A stretch of 64,000 bases of DNA from Plazaster borealis (GCA_021014325.1 CM037472.1:9920001-9984000); one strand, 5' to 3'. Counted from the stretch's first letter, positions 11,246 to 22,008 are shown. Program-made: numbers and translations. Notes: a model not told the origin generated them from the sequence alone.

Positions 11246-12050
11246 TAAATATCTACAAATTTGTTTGCTTTTAGTTTAGCCAAGAATTCGGAAAACCATT
11301 CATGTTTCTATCATGGTTGGGGTTTTTTATATCAAAAGTTTTTGTATCAAAAGTTACACAAAATATTACATGAATTAACCCATCAATGCCTACAAAAAGT
11401 TGTCAGTTGTACTAGGTTCAACACTGTAAATGATGTCGATTTTTAAAACCTTTACTTTGAAAGTCATGAACATGCAGTTAAGGGATGGAAGACACAATAC
11501 TCGGATTCAGTAATAATCAATCACCAAGACAATGTTATACTTTTTATGATTAACTGTCACAACCAAAAGGTTTTGATCAGAAGAAAGCAAACACTGGATA
11601 CCAGTTATGTTTTGGGCAAACTGGCAAAGCGACGGCATGAGGTGACAATGCGACAGCATGATGCAACAATGCGATGGCCATATACTAGCAGTACAAATCT
11701 ATGTGACGTAACAATGCAACAGCGCGATGCGGCTATTTGCCTTTGATGGTTTAAACAGCTAGGGGACTCGACTATTAATGCCATACATGCAAGGTTCAAT
11801 GGCAGTAATGGAAATCCATACTATAGATGGTGTCTGAACCTTTTCAGTTGTTGGTTTCCATTTGTGATGATGTAGAGAATCTTTATAAAATCAATTAAAG
11901 AGGGGCTCCAGGATGTTTGGAAATATTTAGCCTTTACATTTTTCCAATAGATGGAGTCCCCAAGAAATATAATAAATTATTATGAGTCCCTTAACTCACG
12001 CTAAAACAGGGTAAAAATGTCTTTCCTCGAAACACTCCCAGCCCGAAATC
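11246..12050. other. Unclassified stretch
   Basis: No supportable gene. A loose repeat of about 21 bp (AATGCGACAGCATGATGCAAC and variants) runs through 11625-11740 and creates open frames on both strands. Confidence 0.5.
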
Positions 12051-12560
12051 TGAAAACGCGAGGTCGAACAAACCCCGCGACGACGAACTCATGACGTCAC
12101 CGGAGTCTAGTTAGTTTTGACCTGCCTATATGAATGCACTGAGCTAATGCAAATACACCCCAAAACTTCACCAATTGCAATCAATACGGCCGTAAATATG
12201 ACTTTTTATAGGATAATCCAACAGGCAAAATATCAGCAAGCCAATTTACAACGGATTTATGATTTGGGGGTTTTCGTTCTTTGAGAGGCGAGGCGATTCC
12301 GCAGCTCGGCTTGATTTTCAGTACATCGCTCTACACGTCAAATTCAACCCTAACATACACACACGGCACGGCGATCCTGCCAAACAGCAACAACGCATTA
12401 TCACGGGGAGACCCCTGGTACACAACGCACAATCAAGCAGTCGCGTGTTTATAGACTTAACGTTTCTGCGCATGCTCGGGAAAACGGTTATTCCCATGAC
12501 ATTGCAATAATCATCGCTGGTGTGCACACGTTCAAACCGTATACAGCACTGGTCCACACG
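12050..12560. promoter_or_regulatory. CpG-richer region with CRE, octamer and NRF1-like motifs
   Basis: Unlike its AT-rich surroundings this stretch carries many CpGs. It holds TGACGTCA (about 12092-12099), ATGCAAAT (about 12147-12154) and CTGCGCATGCTCGG (about 12466-12479). The part 12452-12530 is a diverged copy of 47668-47745, so it is dispersed repeat sequence as well as promoter-like. No gene start can be tied to it. Confidence 0.3.
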
Positions 12561-13142
12561 CTCATGGTCTGTGGAGCTTTAGTTAAGTTCCGTGGAAATT
12601 TTAGCTTGTTTATAGCGAAAAACTACCCAAAATGTAGGCTTCATTTTACAATTACACAATTTATGATACTCTTGATGGACAGAAAGAGTATTTTACTGTA
12701 TGATGTAAGTTTGGTTTCTTCTTGGTTTTGTTTTTTTTTTCTAAGGAAAGAGACATTTATGTGTGTGTTTATAATGCTAACCGTGAGTTTTTAGCCGCCA
12801 ACGACGTCAAGGGGTCAATGCATATCATTATCATAGATAAACAGTTTTTGACTTTCGGCTGAAAAAGCGGCGCGGAGAAGTGCATTTTTGACTTGAATTC
12901 TTTATTACTAAATGCAAATTTTAAGTGTAAAATGGTTATTAACCGGTATCTACGATGTCTATTCGGCCATAAAAAGGTAATAACTCAAATACTGAGAGCA
13001 TGCTAGAGCCGCTCTTTAAAATGTAATTACCTCAATGGAAACCATCTCTAGATCAACAGTAGACCAGGACGCTACCTACAGTATATTCAAAATTTCTTAA
13101 TTTTTTGTACAATCACACCCACTGAGCCTATAGAGACTGTGT
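12561..13142. other. Unclassified stretch
   Basis: Open frames here have hydrophobic, AT-driven composition and no splice-bounded structure. I see no repeat or gene. Confidence 0.45.
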
Positions 13143-13520
13143 TTAAAGGCACTGTACATGTTTGGTAATTACTCAAAATATATATTAGCATAAAAACTGA
13201 CTTGGTAACGAGCAACAGAGAGCTGTTGATAGTATTAAACATTGTGAGAAACGACTCCCTCTGAAGTAACGTAGTTTTTGAGAAAGAGGTAATTTCTCAC
13301 TAAAATAATCACAGACTTCTTGCAAGAAGCCTTTTTTTCCTATCTGAAAGAACACAAATTTGTACAACAAGGGTGTTTTTTCTTCCATCATTTTCTTGCA
13401 ACTTCGATGACCAATTGAGCCCAAATTTTCACAGGCTTGTTATTTTATGCATATATGTTGGGATACACCAAATGAGAACACTGGTCTTTGACAATTATCA
13501 ACTGTGTTCAGTGCCTTTAA
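13143..13520. mobile_element. Intact family A MITE (TTAA target)
   Basis: It begins TTAAAGGCACTGTACATGTTTGG and ends with GTGTTCAGTGCCTTTAA, so AGGCACTG and CAGTGCCT are the inverted ends between TTAA duplications. The whole 378 bp is loosely self-complementary, with GAAGTAACGTAGTTTTTGAG near the middle. The open frames across it (13185-13424 minus, 13373-13744 plus) recur in other copies and are not genes. Confidence 0.85.
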
Positions 13521-13904
13521 TTCAAATTGAATTTACCGGTCTAGCAAGGACAAGCAGTCTTATAAAATTGACAATAAAGGCAGTACACACCACTAGCAGC
13601 ATAAATATTTATCAAACATTTTGTTGTGAAGTCAAAAGAACAATGTACAGAATTCAAAAGAATCATTTGCAAGGTTTTCAAAATAAGTATTCTGTCATTC
13701 TTTTCACAGTGACAAATGAATTACTAGCTGGTTGTCTAATATAGGTGAAAAGAAAAACCAAATCTAAATAAAGTGTAACATACACCAGGGCCTGGAATTT
13801 GGAAACTGTTGAAGTCTATAGTAATATCTTAAATAGGCACCAAGGCTAAGATCAGGCCTGTACATACAGTTAGCCTACATGAAATTAACTTTCTCATTGC
13901 CTTT
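13521..13904. other. Unclassified stretch
   Basis: AT-rich, no gene or repeat hallmark seen. Confidence 0.45.
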
Positions 13905-14110
13905 CTTTCGCAACAGATACATGTACCTGTATGTAGATTCATCTGTGACAACACAAAATCCTGAGATGTTCCTGAGTTTCATCCCCTCATGAGCTCGGTG
14001 GAGCTTGGTCATCCCCAGCTTGAGAACCCTCATTTGATGTCACTCTTGTCTTGATCTTGTTGAATCACCCTTCAAACAGAGAGAAGCAAACCCACAAGAT
14101 CCTCTCACCC
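13905..14110 (-). pseudogene. Gene-like duplicated segment P3
   Basis: On the minus strand about 50 codons are open, including LKLGMTKLHRAHEGMKLRN and SGFCVVTDES. This aligns with ALKQWVTKFHELNAHMKG in P2 and LCFVTDGF in P1, so it is a third, more diverged copy of the same coding-like sequence. A plus-strand pyrimidine tract ending CAACAG also recurs at the same relative place in all three. Family not recognised. Confidence 0.4.
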
Positions 14111-14526
14111 TCTGCTCAAACTCCTTTGCACTACAATCAAGGTATGAGAAATACTCTACGAACTGAAAAAGTTTGTCCTTGTTTTGTCTTTGTCAAGCCA
14201 AATTTAAGTATGCTCAAAATGTTTTTATAAATGAAGTGTCAACATATCAAGTACAGAGATGAGATCGAATGAATATGAAAATTCCTGGGAACAATGGCTT
14301 GTGGGTCTTGTTCCCCCTTATTCTAGACCCGGAACCTCTCAGATGCTACAATTCCAGAGGTTTACAGGTGCATCACCAGAAATACAAAACTGCAGGCTTG
14401 GACACAATGTGGACTATTTCTTTCTCTTTCAGTGACTGCTTTACTTTTAAGAAAACTTGAAGGCTCAAAGCAGGTTTTGAGAAAAACCTGAAATCAGGAA
14501 AAATCCTGAGCAATCACATGCCTGAG

Positions 14527-14676
14527 AGTAATAAACCACAAGGGAAACTGCTGAGATAGATTTCAATTCAATTTTGGGGTGATCAAAGACAAATTGTCTA
14601 GCACAGGATTTTAACCTGCCACCTCCAGACCGGATTAACGGGCTGGCGCTCTACCAACTGAGCTATGTAGCCCTAA
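14527..14676 (-). mobile_element. tRNA-derived SINE, family S, copy 2
   Basis: On the minus strand the head reads TAGCTCAGTTGGTAGAGCGC (A box) and GGCAGGTTAAAATCC (B box). An anticodon-like GTT between them suggests an Asn-type ancestor. The element ends with CAGTTTCCCTTGTGGTTTAT, the same tail as the copy at 54347-54505. The acceptor stem does not pair, so it is not a functional tRNA. Confidence 0.75.
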
Positions 14677-14689
14677 TGTTTGTGGTTTC

Positions 14690-15395
14690 AACATAATAAG
14701 TTTTCAAATAACTTGAAATTTACCCCTTCAAAGTAGGGAACATTTATGTACATGGAATATTGACCTGAACTGAACTTCAAAAACATGAAGGAGAAGATAT
14801 TATACAAAATTTGCTCCCTCACAAAGTCTTCCTTGCCAGACCAGCGTACTCGATATTGAACTCATTCAGAGTTCTGAAAATTTAGGAATGAAATCGTTAG
14901 TACCAAGTCTGACAAAATGTTATGTTAACAGTATTCAACATGTCAGTAAGTTGTGTTTGCAATTAGGCTATCTCTGAATTGGCAGCTATGGCTATCGGCT
15001 AAGGCTGGATCGTAGCATCATCATACATTGAAATATAGGGCGTCCTTAGCAACATCGATGACTAGAGCAAGCTAGAGCAAGCTAGTTGAAAAGTTGAGAC
15101 CTATTTAGACTCACTCCGCGGCAGTGTAGTTATTAACGAGAAGTCCCCGATCCACAAAGCGAAAGTAGTAGTCCCGCCCGATTTCCTACCTCCCGCCCAG
15201 GTAGTAGTTAATAAGAAGGACAGTTCTTTTCAGAACTGAGAAGTCTCCCGCTTCCAAATATTTTACTCTGCGGCAGTAGAATAAAAAGCAAGACAAGTTC
15301 TCCAAGAACAAAATCTACCTAGCAAGTAGATATACACATGGTGTTACTGCAAACCAAATATATATTGATACCTCACCATGCAATGCCTCAAAACC
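14690..15395. repeat. Dispersed-repeat-like region, unclassified
   Basis: Two related words, CTCCGCGGCAGTGTAGTTATTAA (about 15114) and CTCTGCGGCAGTAGAATAAAAA (about 15268), suggest an internal duplication, and 'CAAGCTAGAG' is repeated near 15067. No coding frame is supported. Confidence 0.35.
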
Positions 15396-16070
15396 TATAT
15401 ACTTGGCAACATCCTTAGCAACATTCTTAGCAACAGTTGTAGCTGTAGCCGTAGCCACCAATTCAGATACGGCTTTACATGAACAAAAATTAAATGAAAT
15501 TCTGTTAAAGGTTTTGTTACAGTATTGTGTCCAGAAGACATTGGTGGTCTAATAGACATTGAGTTAATGCACAAAGACATGTGCATTTAGCCTACAATTT
15601 CATAGAGCACAACCTTTAGCTTAGCAGAAAACAAAATGCTCAGCAGAAAAAAAGGTTACCAGCCAAAGTACCACCATTTGCGCTGAGCAGGAAATTATTA
15701 AGTAACTATTGTCTGCTTAAGCAGCTCTATGATACTGGGCCCTGGTAATTAATCTTGTCCTGCCTTTCTCTTTCAAACAGATAAAATCATCGGTGACAAA
15801 CACAAGATCCAAAGATGTTCACCCTTCATGTGCGCGTTTAACTCATGAAACTTGGTCACCCACTGCTTGAGCGCCTCCATGCAGTCGATGTCAACCTTAC
15901 TGTTTACTTTCGAACAGAAACACCTTGATGACATCCAAGAAATCTCATTCTGTGGTAGAGAACCATTGATGTCACTACAAACCTTATGAGCAGACACCAG
16001 GAACGACAATGAGGGACCCATGGTGCAACCAAGGTAGTTACAGACACTGAAACCTGCCTTTTAAATATCT
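15395..16070 (-). pseudogene. Gene-like unit A of an eroded tandem duplication (segments Q1, MITE, P2)
   Basis: Right to left on the minus strand: P2 (15773-16021) is an open frame of 82 codons including SLSFLVSAHKVCSDINGSL and ALKQWVTKFHELNAHMKG. Then comes a GGGCCC MITE (15593-15743). Then Q1 (15395-15590), where after an acceptor-like AAAG the frame reads AVSELVATATATTVAKNVA. Q1 has a partner at 18925-19085 (VVSELGAFTDLSRKA), and P2 has partners at 10907 and 13905. The protein family is not recognised. Composition and conservation of frames between copies argue for a coding origin, and frame breaks argue that most copies are dead. Confidence 0.45.
15593..15743. mobile_element. GGGCCC-family MITE, copy with intact TTAA site
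   Basis: Left part CAATTTCATAGAGCACAACC, right end GCAGCTCTATGATACTGGGCCC (in part). It contains CTGTCTGCTTAAGCAG, which is the uninterrupted version of the place where a family A MITE sits in the related copy at 19091-19219. Confidence 0.65.
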
Positions 16071-16526
16071 ACCCTTTTTATCCCTTTTTTTAAGCCGAGA
16101 TATTTAGAATTACATTAAACAAAACGGGGAAAAAGTTTCCATAATCAGGGATTTTTAAATTTGTTCATCAGAACATGGAAAGATTGGTTTATTTTTAGGG
16201 AACTTTCTTCAGAACCAAGGAGAGTTGGCAGCTCTGATATACATTTACAGTGCCTCCATACAAAATGAAAGTGACAACAATTTGTTTCAAAACAAATAAA
16301 GCAATTTGCATTCTCAAGTATGAAATACACACTTAAATAGCAGGAATTAATTTATCAAAGTAAACTTAGACCACCCAACATCCCCAAGTGCTGCAAGACA
16401 GTCGAGTCATGATAATTGTTTAAATAACCCTTTCACTGTAATAATTTGCCATTGAAAAAGATGGTGCCTAATTATTGGTAAAATGTCTCCAATTATTTTG
16501 ATGAATGAAGTTCTAGCTGACCAGCC
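16071..16526. other. Unclassified stretch
   Basis: AT-rich, with no supportable coding frame or repeat. Confidence 0.45.
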
Positions 16527-16880
16527 TTAAAGGCACTGGACACGCTTGGTAATTACTCAAAATATATATTAGCATAAAAGCTTACTTGGTAACAAGCAAC
16601 GGAGAGCTGTTGATAGTATAAAAAATTGTGAGAAACGACTCCCTTTGAAGAAACGTAGTTTTTGAGAAAGAGGTAATTTCTCACTAAAATATTTGAATCT
16701 GAAAAAAAACTTCAGGCCTGAAGCCTTTTTCAGGCATCTGAAAGCACACAAATTTGTGCAACAAGGGTGTTTTTTATTTCATAATTTTCTTGCAACTTCA
16801 ATGACCAATTGAGCAACCATTTGGGATACACCAAGTGAGAATACTGGTCTTTGACAATTACCAAACGTGTCCAGTGCCAA
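16527..16880. mobile_element. Family A MITE (TTAA target)
   Basis: It begins TTAAAGGCACTGGACACGC and ends CGTGTCCAGTGCC without the final TTTAA. The ends are complementary over about 17 bp. The internal order matches the copies at 13143 and 28322. Confidence 0.8.
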
Positions 16881-17143
16881 AAAATGTTTGTAATGAATAA
16901 ATTAATAATGATACTTGTTTAAAATTAACTGGTTGGTTGAAAGTTTTAATTATGTATCTGTAATTTTAATTAGTTAAGCATTTACAACTGATCCCAACCC
17001 TGGCAAGATATGAAATTACTGTAAATGTTGATCAATTAATTGCAGAATAGACAGTCAAGGTAATAATTTGCTAAAACAAAGCTGCACAAGCATGAAGAAG
17101 AGCCTTTGCGGTTCGCTCCCCATCAGCGAATGCTTCCCAATAC

Positions 17144-17507
17144 TTAAAGGAACATTACAGAATTGGTTTTTGCTAACAAAACAGTTAAGCACTTTATATA
17201 ATCCACCATATAAATAAACTGACAAACCTGTAGAAGTTTGAGATCGATCGGCCATCTGGGTCACGAGAAAATAGTGAAAAACCGATTACACATTTGCATG
17301 TGTTATACAATGCATGAATAAAACGCTCATGAGTGATAAACTCCAATCGGAAATTAGTTTTATTTTTGTCTCATCAAATATGGCATTTCAGACAGAAATA
17401 TTTCTAGGGGTGTTTTCTACTATCATCATCATTAGACCGTGTAAGTTTTATGTAAATCTGTGATCTTAAAGAAAATTTTAATTACCAGTTCTGTAACGTT
17501 CCTTTAA
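17144..17507. mobile_element. TTAA-type MITE, family C
   Basis: TTAAAGGAACATTACAGAATTGG at the left is complementary to the right end CCAGTTCTGTAACGTTCCTTTAA (in parts). It shares the TTAA border and the 'GAGAAATAGTG / TCACGAGAAAATAG' interior style of families A and B but has its own termini. Confidence 0.75.
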
Positions 17508-17760
17508 ACACCATACGTTGTGTTCTCCTGTAGGTCTTTCGCTGGTGCTTCTTGAGTTTCTGTTCTGAGACGAGCTTAACTTGTACTTCAACGTATGATG
17601 CCTCTGCATGGTGAGCCTTGATGTGCAGATAGAATGGAACCTTGGGCTTGCTTGCGTGCGTGAGTAGGTAGTCATTATTTGTTCAAATGGTCAGCCCGTA
17701 TAGCACGACCATACTGCAGGAGGCCACATGTCGCCAGGTTGTCAAAGACCTATAGTTCAA
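17508..17760 (-). pseudogene. Duplicated exon-like segment X1
   Basis: On the minus strand a strong acceptor (TTTTCTTTTCATGTTGAACTATAG) precedes a frame reading VFDNLATCGLLQYGRAIRAD. That frame then breaks, and the downstream part KVPFYLHIKAHHAEASYVE and KLVSEQKLKKHQRKTYRRT is open in another frame. The paralogue X2 at 20872-21118 carries the same peptides with less disruption. Not assigned to a known family. Confidence 0.5.
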
Positions 17761-17786
17761 CATGAAAAGAAAAACAAAGGTAAATC

Positions 17787-18260
17787 TTAATTGAAACTTA
17801 CAGTTATTGTAGGAATGCTCTCAACTTTCTTTTCACTAGCCATCAAGATTTCGGCTAGGGTTTCTTCAATTTTTTGTCTCACTAAAAAGATATTTTTAAA
17901 ATGAGTCGAGGTGTCCATCGCCATGCCCTGCCGATCGGTTTCTTGGACACGGCACATAAAAATGAACAATGTTTAATGTTTGGGAAATTTTTGAAATTGT
18001 GGTGAGGAAAAAGTATGTAATAGCAGCATGGGCGTTCCAGCCTTCTTCCTTTTGGAACTCAGCCGGTAGAAACGCCAGTCCAATCATATCGAAAACATCA
18101 GATTTCTCCGTAATATGCTGGCTGCAGTCCTGTCTCCTGAATTTTAGGCCAAACTGCTTACTGTGGAAGCTGTGGAAGCAGCATCCCTTGATGGAAACTT
18201 CAGGAAATACTGCTTCCATGGCTCTCCAAAGTGCTGACTCAAAATCCATGAGTACCAGGC
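17787..18260 (-). pseudogene. MULE-type transposase fragment
   Basis: The minus frame reads CLVLMDFESALWRAMEAVFP and SIKGCCFHSFHSKQFGLK. This is the region of the MULE transposase domain (D-F-E, then vFP, then G-C-x-F-H) around the second acidic residue and the following Cys-His. Further leftward the frame continues to LAFLPAEFQ and then shifts. The N-terminal part is missing: the segment abuts a dispersed repeat at 18262. Broken copy with no intact termini in view. It shows that MULE transposases exist in this genome, which fits the Mutator-like MITE at 5204-6226. Confidence 0.65.
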
Positions 18261-18261
18261 A

Positions 18262-18405
18262 AGGAATTACACGAAGACCATGGCCTCTGTTGCCCCCTAG
18301 TCTCGGCCTTGGTGCCCCTTCAAAAGTTTTCCATAGACCTTAAGATTTTCCTATGGAAGTGCCCTTTGCAAAATGAAAATGGCCTTGCCCTCTCAAAGAT
18401 AAAAT
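18262..18405. repeat. Dispersed repeat E, copy 1
   Basis: Shared words CTTGGTGCCCCTTCAAAAGTTT, GTGCCCTTTGCAAA and CCATGGCCTCTGT are found again, in either orientation, at 50220-50390 and 54050-54185. Non-coding. Confidence 0.55.
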
Positions 18406-18409
18406 TCCA

Positions 18410-18550
18410 GGGGCCGATTTCACAAAGAGATAAGACTAGTCTTATCTGAAGTTAGGACCAGTAACTGGTCTTAACTTAAGACTAGTCCTATCTCTTAGCA
18501 TTGCCTAGGACTAGTCCTAAGTCAGGAAGAGTTTTGTGAAATCGACCCCT
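18410..18550. mobile_element. Fold-back MITE of the 'CGATTTCAC' family, copy 1
   Basis: The ends GGGGCCGATTTCACAAA and TTTGTGAAATCGACCCC pair, and the interior is made of nested palindromes on TTAGGAC/GTCCTAA and ACTAGT. A second copy is at 57319-57492. Confidence 0.75.
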
Positions 18551-18924
18551 GGCCTGGAGTGTACCTCCTCCAGGCAGATGTTCCTTGGAAGGATGTCTCA
18601 CACAGCCTGCCAGACAGCTATGTTGTCCTGATTCTTTTTGCCAGACATCATGACAAAGACAAGTGGAACCTGTTTATAATTAATTTTAAAAAACATGGCT
18701 TAGATTTTCTCCAGGGCCAAAAAGTGCCCCCAAAAACCATAAAAATAAAAATTTTGGTCTTGCAAGTAAAACCAGCCCGAGGGAAACAAGCTACAAGCTT
18801 TTCGTTGACACGAAATACAAAATACTGGAAATGCTTTAGCAATGGCATAGGTTATGAGGCTATCTTTTAGAAATTTGTCCCTCACTTTTTTTTAATTAAA
18901 AGAAATTAAAGAAACCAACCTGTT
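18551..18924. other. Unclassified stretch
   Basis: The plus frame at 18559-18870 (103 codons) is open but has no recognisable domain, and minus frames overlap it. It lies between repeats. No gene claimed. Confidence 0.4.
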
Positions 18925-19219
18925 TTGTTGCATTGCCTTTCTTGACAAATCAGTGAATGCCCCCAACTCGGATACCACCTTACATGAACATATATTTCTA
19001 ATAGAAACCCCAAAAATTAAAATTCTGTTAAAGGTTTGTTGTGTTACTTTATTATACATTGAGTTGATGCACAAAGACATGTGCTGTAAACCTAGAATTT
19101 CATAGATCACAAATGTTAGCTAAGCAGAAAAACAAAATGCTCAGCAGAAAAAAAGTACCACCATTTGCAAGTGGTTTCCTGCATTCTTTTGCTGAAATTA
19201 CTAAGCAACTACTGTCTGC
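18925..19219 (-). pseudogene. Gene-like unit B, segment Q2 plus MITE remnant
   Basis: Minus-strand frame VVSELGAFTDLSRKAMQQN matches AVSELVATATATTVA of Q1 at 15395-15590, followed in both copies by the HMSLCINSM frame and then by a GGGCCC MITE (here 19091-19219). Collinearity with unit A, about 3.4 kb away, shows a tandem duplication. The MITE is interrupted at its TTAA by the family A element at 19220. Confidence 0.5.
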
Positions 19220-19598
19220 TTAAAGGTATCGTACACGTTTGGTAATGACTCAAAACAAATATTAGCATAAAAACTTACTTGGTAACAAGCAACGGAGAGC
19301 TGTTGATATTGTAGGAATTGTAGAACATTGTAGGAAACGACTCCCTCTGAAGTAACGTAGTTTTTGAGAAAGAGGTAATTTCTCACTAAAATAATAAAAA
19401 CTTCTTGCAAGAATTTTGTATTCCTATCTGAAAGCACACAATTGTACAACAAGGGTGTTTTTCTTTCATATTTTCTTCCAACTTTGATGACCAATTGAGC
19501 CCAAATTTTCACAGGCTTGTTATTTTATGCATATGTTGGGATACACCAAGTGAGAACACTGGTCTTTGACAATTACCAAACGTGTTCAGAGCCTTTAA
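19220..19598. mobile_element. Family A MITE inserted into a GGGCCC MITE
   Basis: It begins TTAAAGGTATCGTACACG and ends TTCAGAGCCTTTAA. The left flank ends CTACTGTCTGC and the right flank begins GCAG, which joined by TTAA restore CTGCTTAAGCAG as seen uninterrupted at 15707-15725. This gives direct evidence that the family targets and duplicates TTAA. Confidence 0.85.
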
Positions 19599-19601
19599 GC
19601 A

Positions 19602-19990
19602 GGGTAGTATATTAAGGCCTTTACTTTTCCTTTGCTATGTGAACAATATGAACATGAGTGTCCAATCTAATTTGCTGTATGCTGATGACAGTGCCATTTC
19701 TGGTCAAAGATCATAAAGTTATAGCTGCCAGTTTGAGTAGGGAGCTAGACACATGCAGGCAGTGGCTGATTGATAACAAACTGTCTCTTGCACCTCGGCA
19801 AACCTGAGTCTATCCTTTTTGGATTCAAGACGAAATAAAGCTATGTTGATAAATATTTGAAATTTCTTGCTACGGGAAGATTGTTACCTCTCAGTTAAAT
19901 ACTTTGGCCATTACACTTGATCAGAAGCTAAATAGTGTAAAAAATGTTTATTAAAAGGCAGGTGCTCAATTGCATTTTCTTTACAGACAT
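19602..19990 (+). pseudogene. Non-LTR retrotransposon reverse transcriptase fragment
   Basis: Plus-strand readings give QGSILRPLLFLCYVNNM, then LLYADDSAI with the catalytic Y-A-D-D, then (after frame shifts) SRELDTCRQWL, NKLSL and a VKYFGHYT-like stretch. This order (domain with PQGS-L-GPLLF, YADD, then the L-x-K/xLG-x motif) is typical of CR1/Jockey/L2-type LINEs. There are several frameshifts and stops, no endonuclease and no 3' end, so it is a dead 5'-truncated copy. Confidence 0.75.
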
Positions 19991-19999
19991 GCCACTCCC

Positions 20000-20865
20000 C
20001 AAAAGAAGCAAGACTACATAGACTATTGGACTGCAGTACAATCTGCTGAAATAGATGGTGGGTTTGGGAATAATTTCTTTTGGCTAGTTTAATCTCTTAA
20101 TTAATGCTTGTATTATCTCCATAAATTATATTTCTCAAATTACAGAATTCAACTTGTAAATTAATTCCTCAAATTACAGTATTGAGCTGATGAACTTTGT
20201 TTTGGGGTTTTTTTATTCCACAATTTTGTATTACTCTATAATTGATTTGTTAGTGTTCCCTAGGTTCATAAATAGGTTTTTTTCACAATTATATCATTCA
20301 TGCTTATATATTTTCATAGCTGTTACTTCCAACATATACAGTTTTATAAAATTTGTTTAAACAATTCATATTTCATCATTGATTTTATATTTCCATAGCT
20401 GTTAATTCTTACATATACAGCACTGTTTGCTATGTCTTTTCAGATCTAATAATAATCTCCCATAACTCATCCCCTACAAATAGTTCTCTAAATTAATTAC
20501 TATTGTTATTATTTGTTTTTAAATAGCCCATTTTAATTCTTCCACTATGCCAGTCAACTATTTTATCAACAAAATTGCACTCAAAATTTCCAGTTGCCAT
20601 AATATCCCCTGCACAAACTACAGACCAAATTTATCACTACCATTAAAGTCGTTGAAAACAAGAATAAAGAAGCTAGTCTACAATCCACAAATGCATTGAA
20701 AACTACACAGAACTGATACAAGAAACTGAACAAAAAAACATCAATGAATTACACACAACAATTAGAAACACAATATTAATCAGAAGTTCATGACAATAAA
20801 ACAACAAACCTCACAATCATCAAATCAACAAACACGCACCTGCCCTACACTCTTCATCAACTTCA
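20000..20865. other. AT-rich stretch, perhaps old retroelement sequence
   Basis: A diverged direct repeat is visible: TTTCATAGCTGTTACTTCCAACATATACAG (about 20313) against TTCCATAGCTGTTAATTCTTACATATACAG (about 20391), cited in parts. The part 20590-20860 has the C-rich, A-rich plus-strand composition of the Penelope-like region that follows, with a possible LKSLKTRIKKL peptide, but no firm call is possible. Confidence 0.35.
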
Positions 20866-20871
20866 TAGTCT

Positions 20872-21118
20872 TCTGTTCAACGTATGATGCCTCTGCATGG
20901 TGAACCTTGATGTGCAGATAGAATGGAACCTTGGACTTGCGTGGCTTTGTGAGTATGGTGGAGGTGTCAACCCTTACAGTCATTATTTTGTGCAAATGGT
21001 CAGCCCGTATAGCACGACCATACTGCAGGAGGCCACATGTCGCCAGAAATCCATGTTGTGGCCACATAGTCAAAGACCTATGTTCAACATGAATAAAAAA
21101 AGGTAAATCGGACAACAC
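20872..21118 (-). pseudogene. Duplicated exon-like segment X2
   Basis: On the minus strand a pyrimidine-rich acceptor (CCTTTTTTTATTCATGTTGAACATAG) precedes an open frame with SLTMWPQHGFLATCGLLQYG, RAIRADHLHKIMTVRVDTS and KVPFYLHIKVHHAEASYVE. It is the less damaged partner of X1 at 17508-17760, and the nucleotide match extends upstream into the intron. A 20-bp insertion relative to X1 shifts the beginning of the frame. Unknown protein. Confidence 0.5.
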
Positions 21119-21572
21119 GCACCCGCCGTACCCTCTTCATTAACTTCCATGTTTCGCATAATAGTCTCATCAGCAAACAAAAACATATTCATAAGCAATT
21201 TGTCATCAACAAATGTCACATTTCAGAAATCAAGAAATCAACCCAACTCCTCATACCTCCTGTCAGACAAAACACAAAACTTCCACAACTTCACATCCCT
21301 TCACATACCCAAACGCATTCAGAATATAATCAATAAAGGACAATCATTCATCCCAACTTAGAAGTTCCTGCAACTTGTAAATTCTCACATATATAAATCC
21401 ATATTACTCTCTATGAACAAAATTGCCCCTAGAAACATCCACGTTTCCCTCCTCATTATTAAAAAATTAAATTGCCGGCCAGAAACAGGAAAAAGAAACA
21501 GTTACGCTAGAAATTAAAAAGAAAAAGGCCAAAATCAAAAAAGAAATGTTGGTGGCAAAAATCATGTAATGT

Positions 21573-21771
21573 TAGGTATCGTACGTTAGTAAAATATTAA
21601 AACAAATATTAGCTTAAAAAGAGGAAAGCTGTTGATAATATAAAGAATGGTGGAAAGGAAACTACTCCTGAAGTAAGTGTAGTTTTTAGAGAAAGTTTAT
21701 TTCTCACTAAAAAAATAAAAAAACTTTTTAAAATTTTTTTTTTATTCCTATCAAAAATTTACATACAAACA

Positions 21772-21802
<31 letters not shown>

Positions 21803-21925
21803 CTTTCAATTGATGACAAATTTTCAAATTTTCTTCAGGCTTTTGTTGTTATATGCATAAAGTAAGTGACAAGTGAGAACACTGGTCTTTGATGACAATT
21901 TTTCCAAACGTGTTCAGTGCCTAAA
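21573..21925. mobile_element. Decayed family A MITE inside the Penelope-like element
   Basis: GGTATCGTACGTTAG at the left and CCAAACGTGTTCAGTGCCT at the right, with AAAGCTGTTGATAATATAAA and CAAGTGAGAACACTGGTCTTT between. It is more mutated than other copies and contains expanded T runs (21772-21802). Confidence 0.7.
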
Positions 21926-22004
21926 AACTAAATCAGCATCATTTATATTTTGATAATCGTAACGCAGGAGGGGGTTAGATTTATCGCAACTACATCATTA
22001 GGGC

Positions 22005-22008
<4 letters not shown>

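Noticed and set aside
13185..13744. Frames shared between several loci (for example MGSIGHRSCKKMM)
   Set aside because: The peptides come from family A MITEs and recur at 28416 and elsewhere.
14600..14676. A functional tRNA gene on the minus strand
   Set aside because: A and B boxes are present, but the acceptor stem does not pair and the sequence continues into a SINE body shared with other copies.
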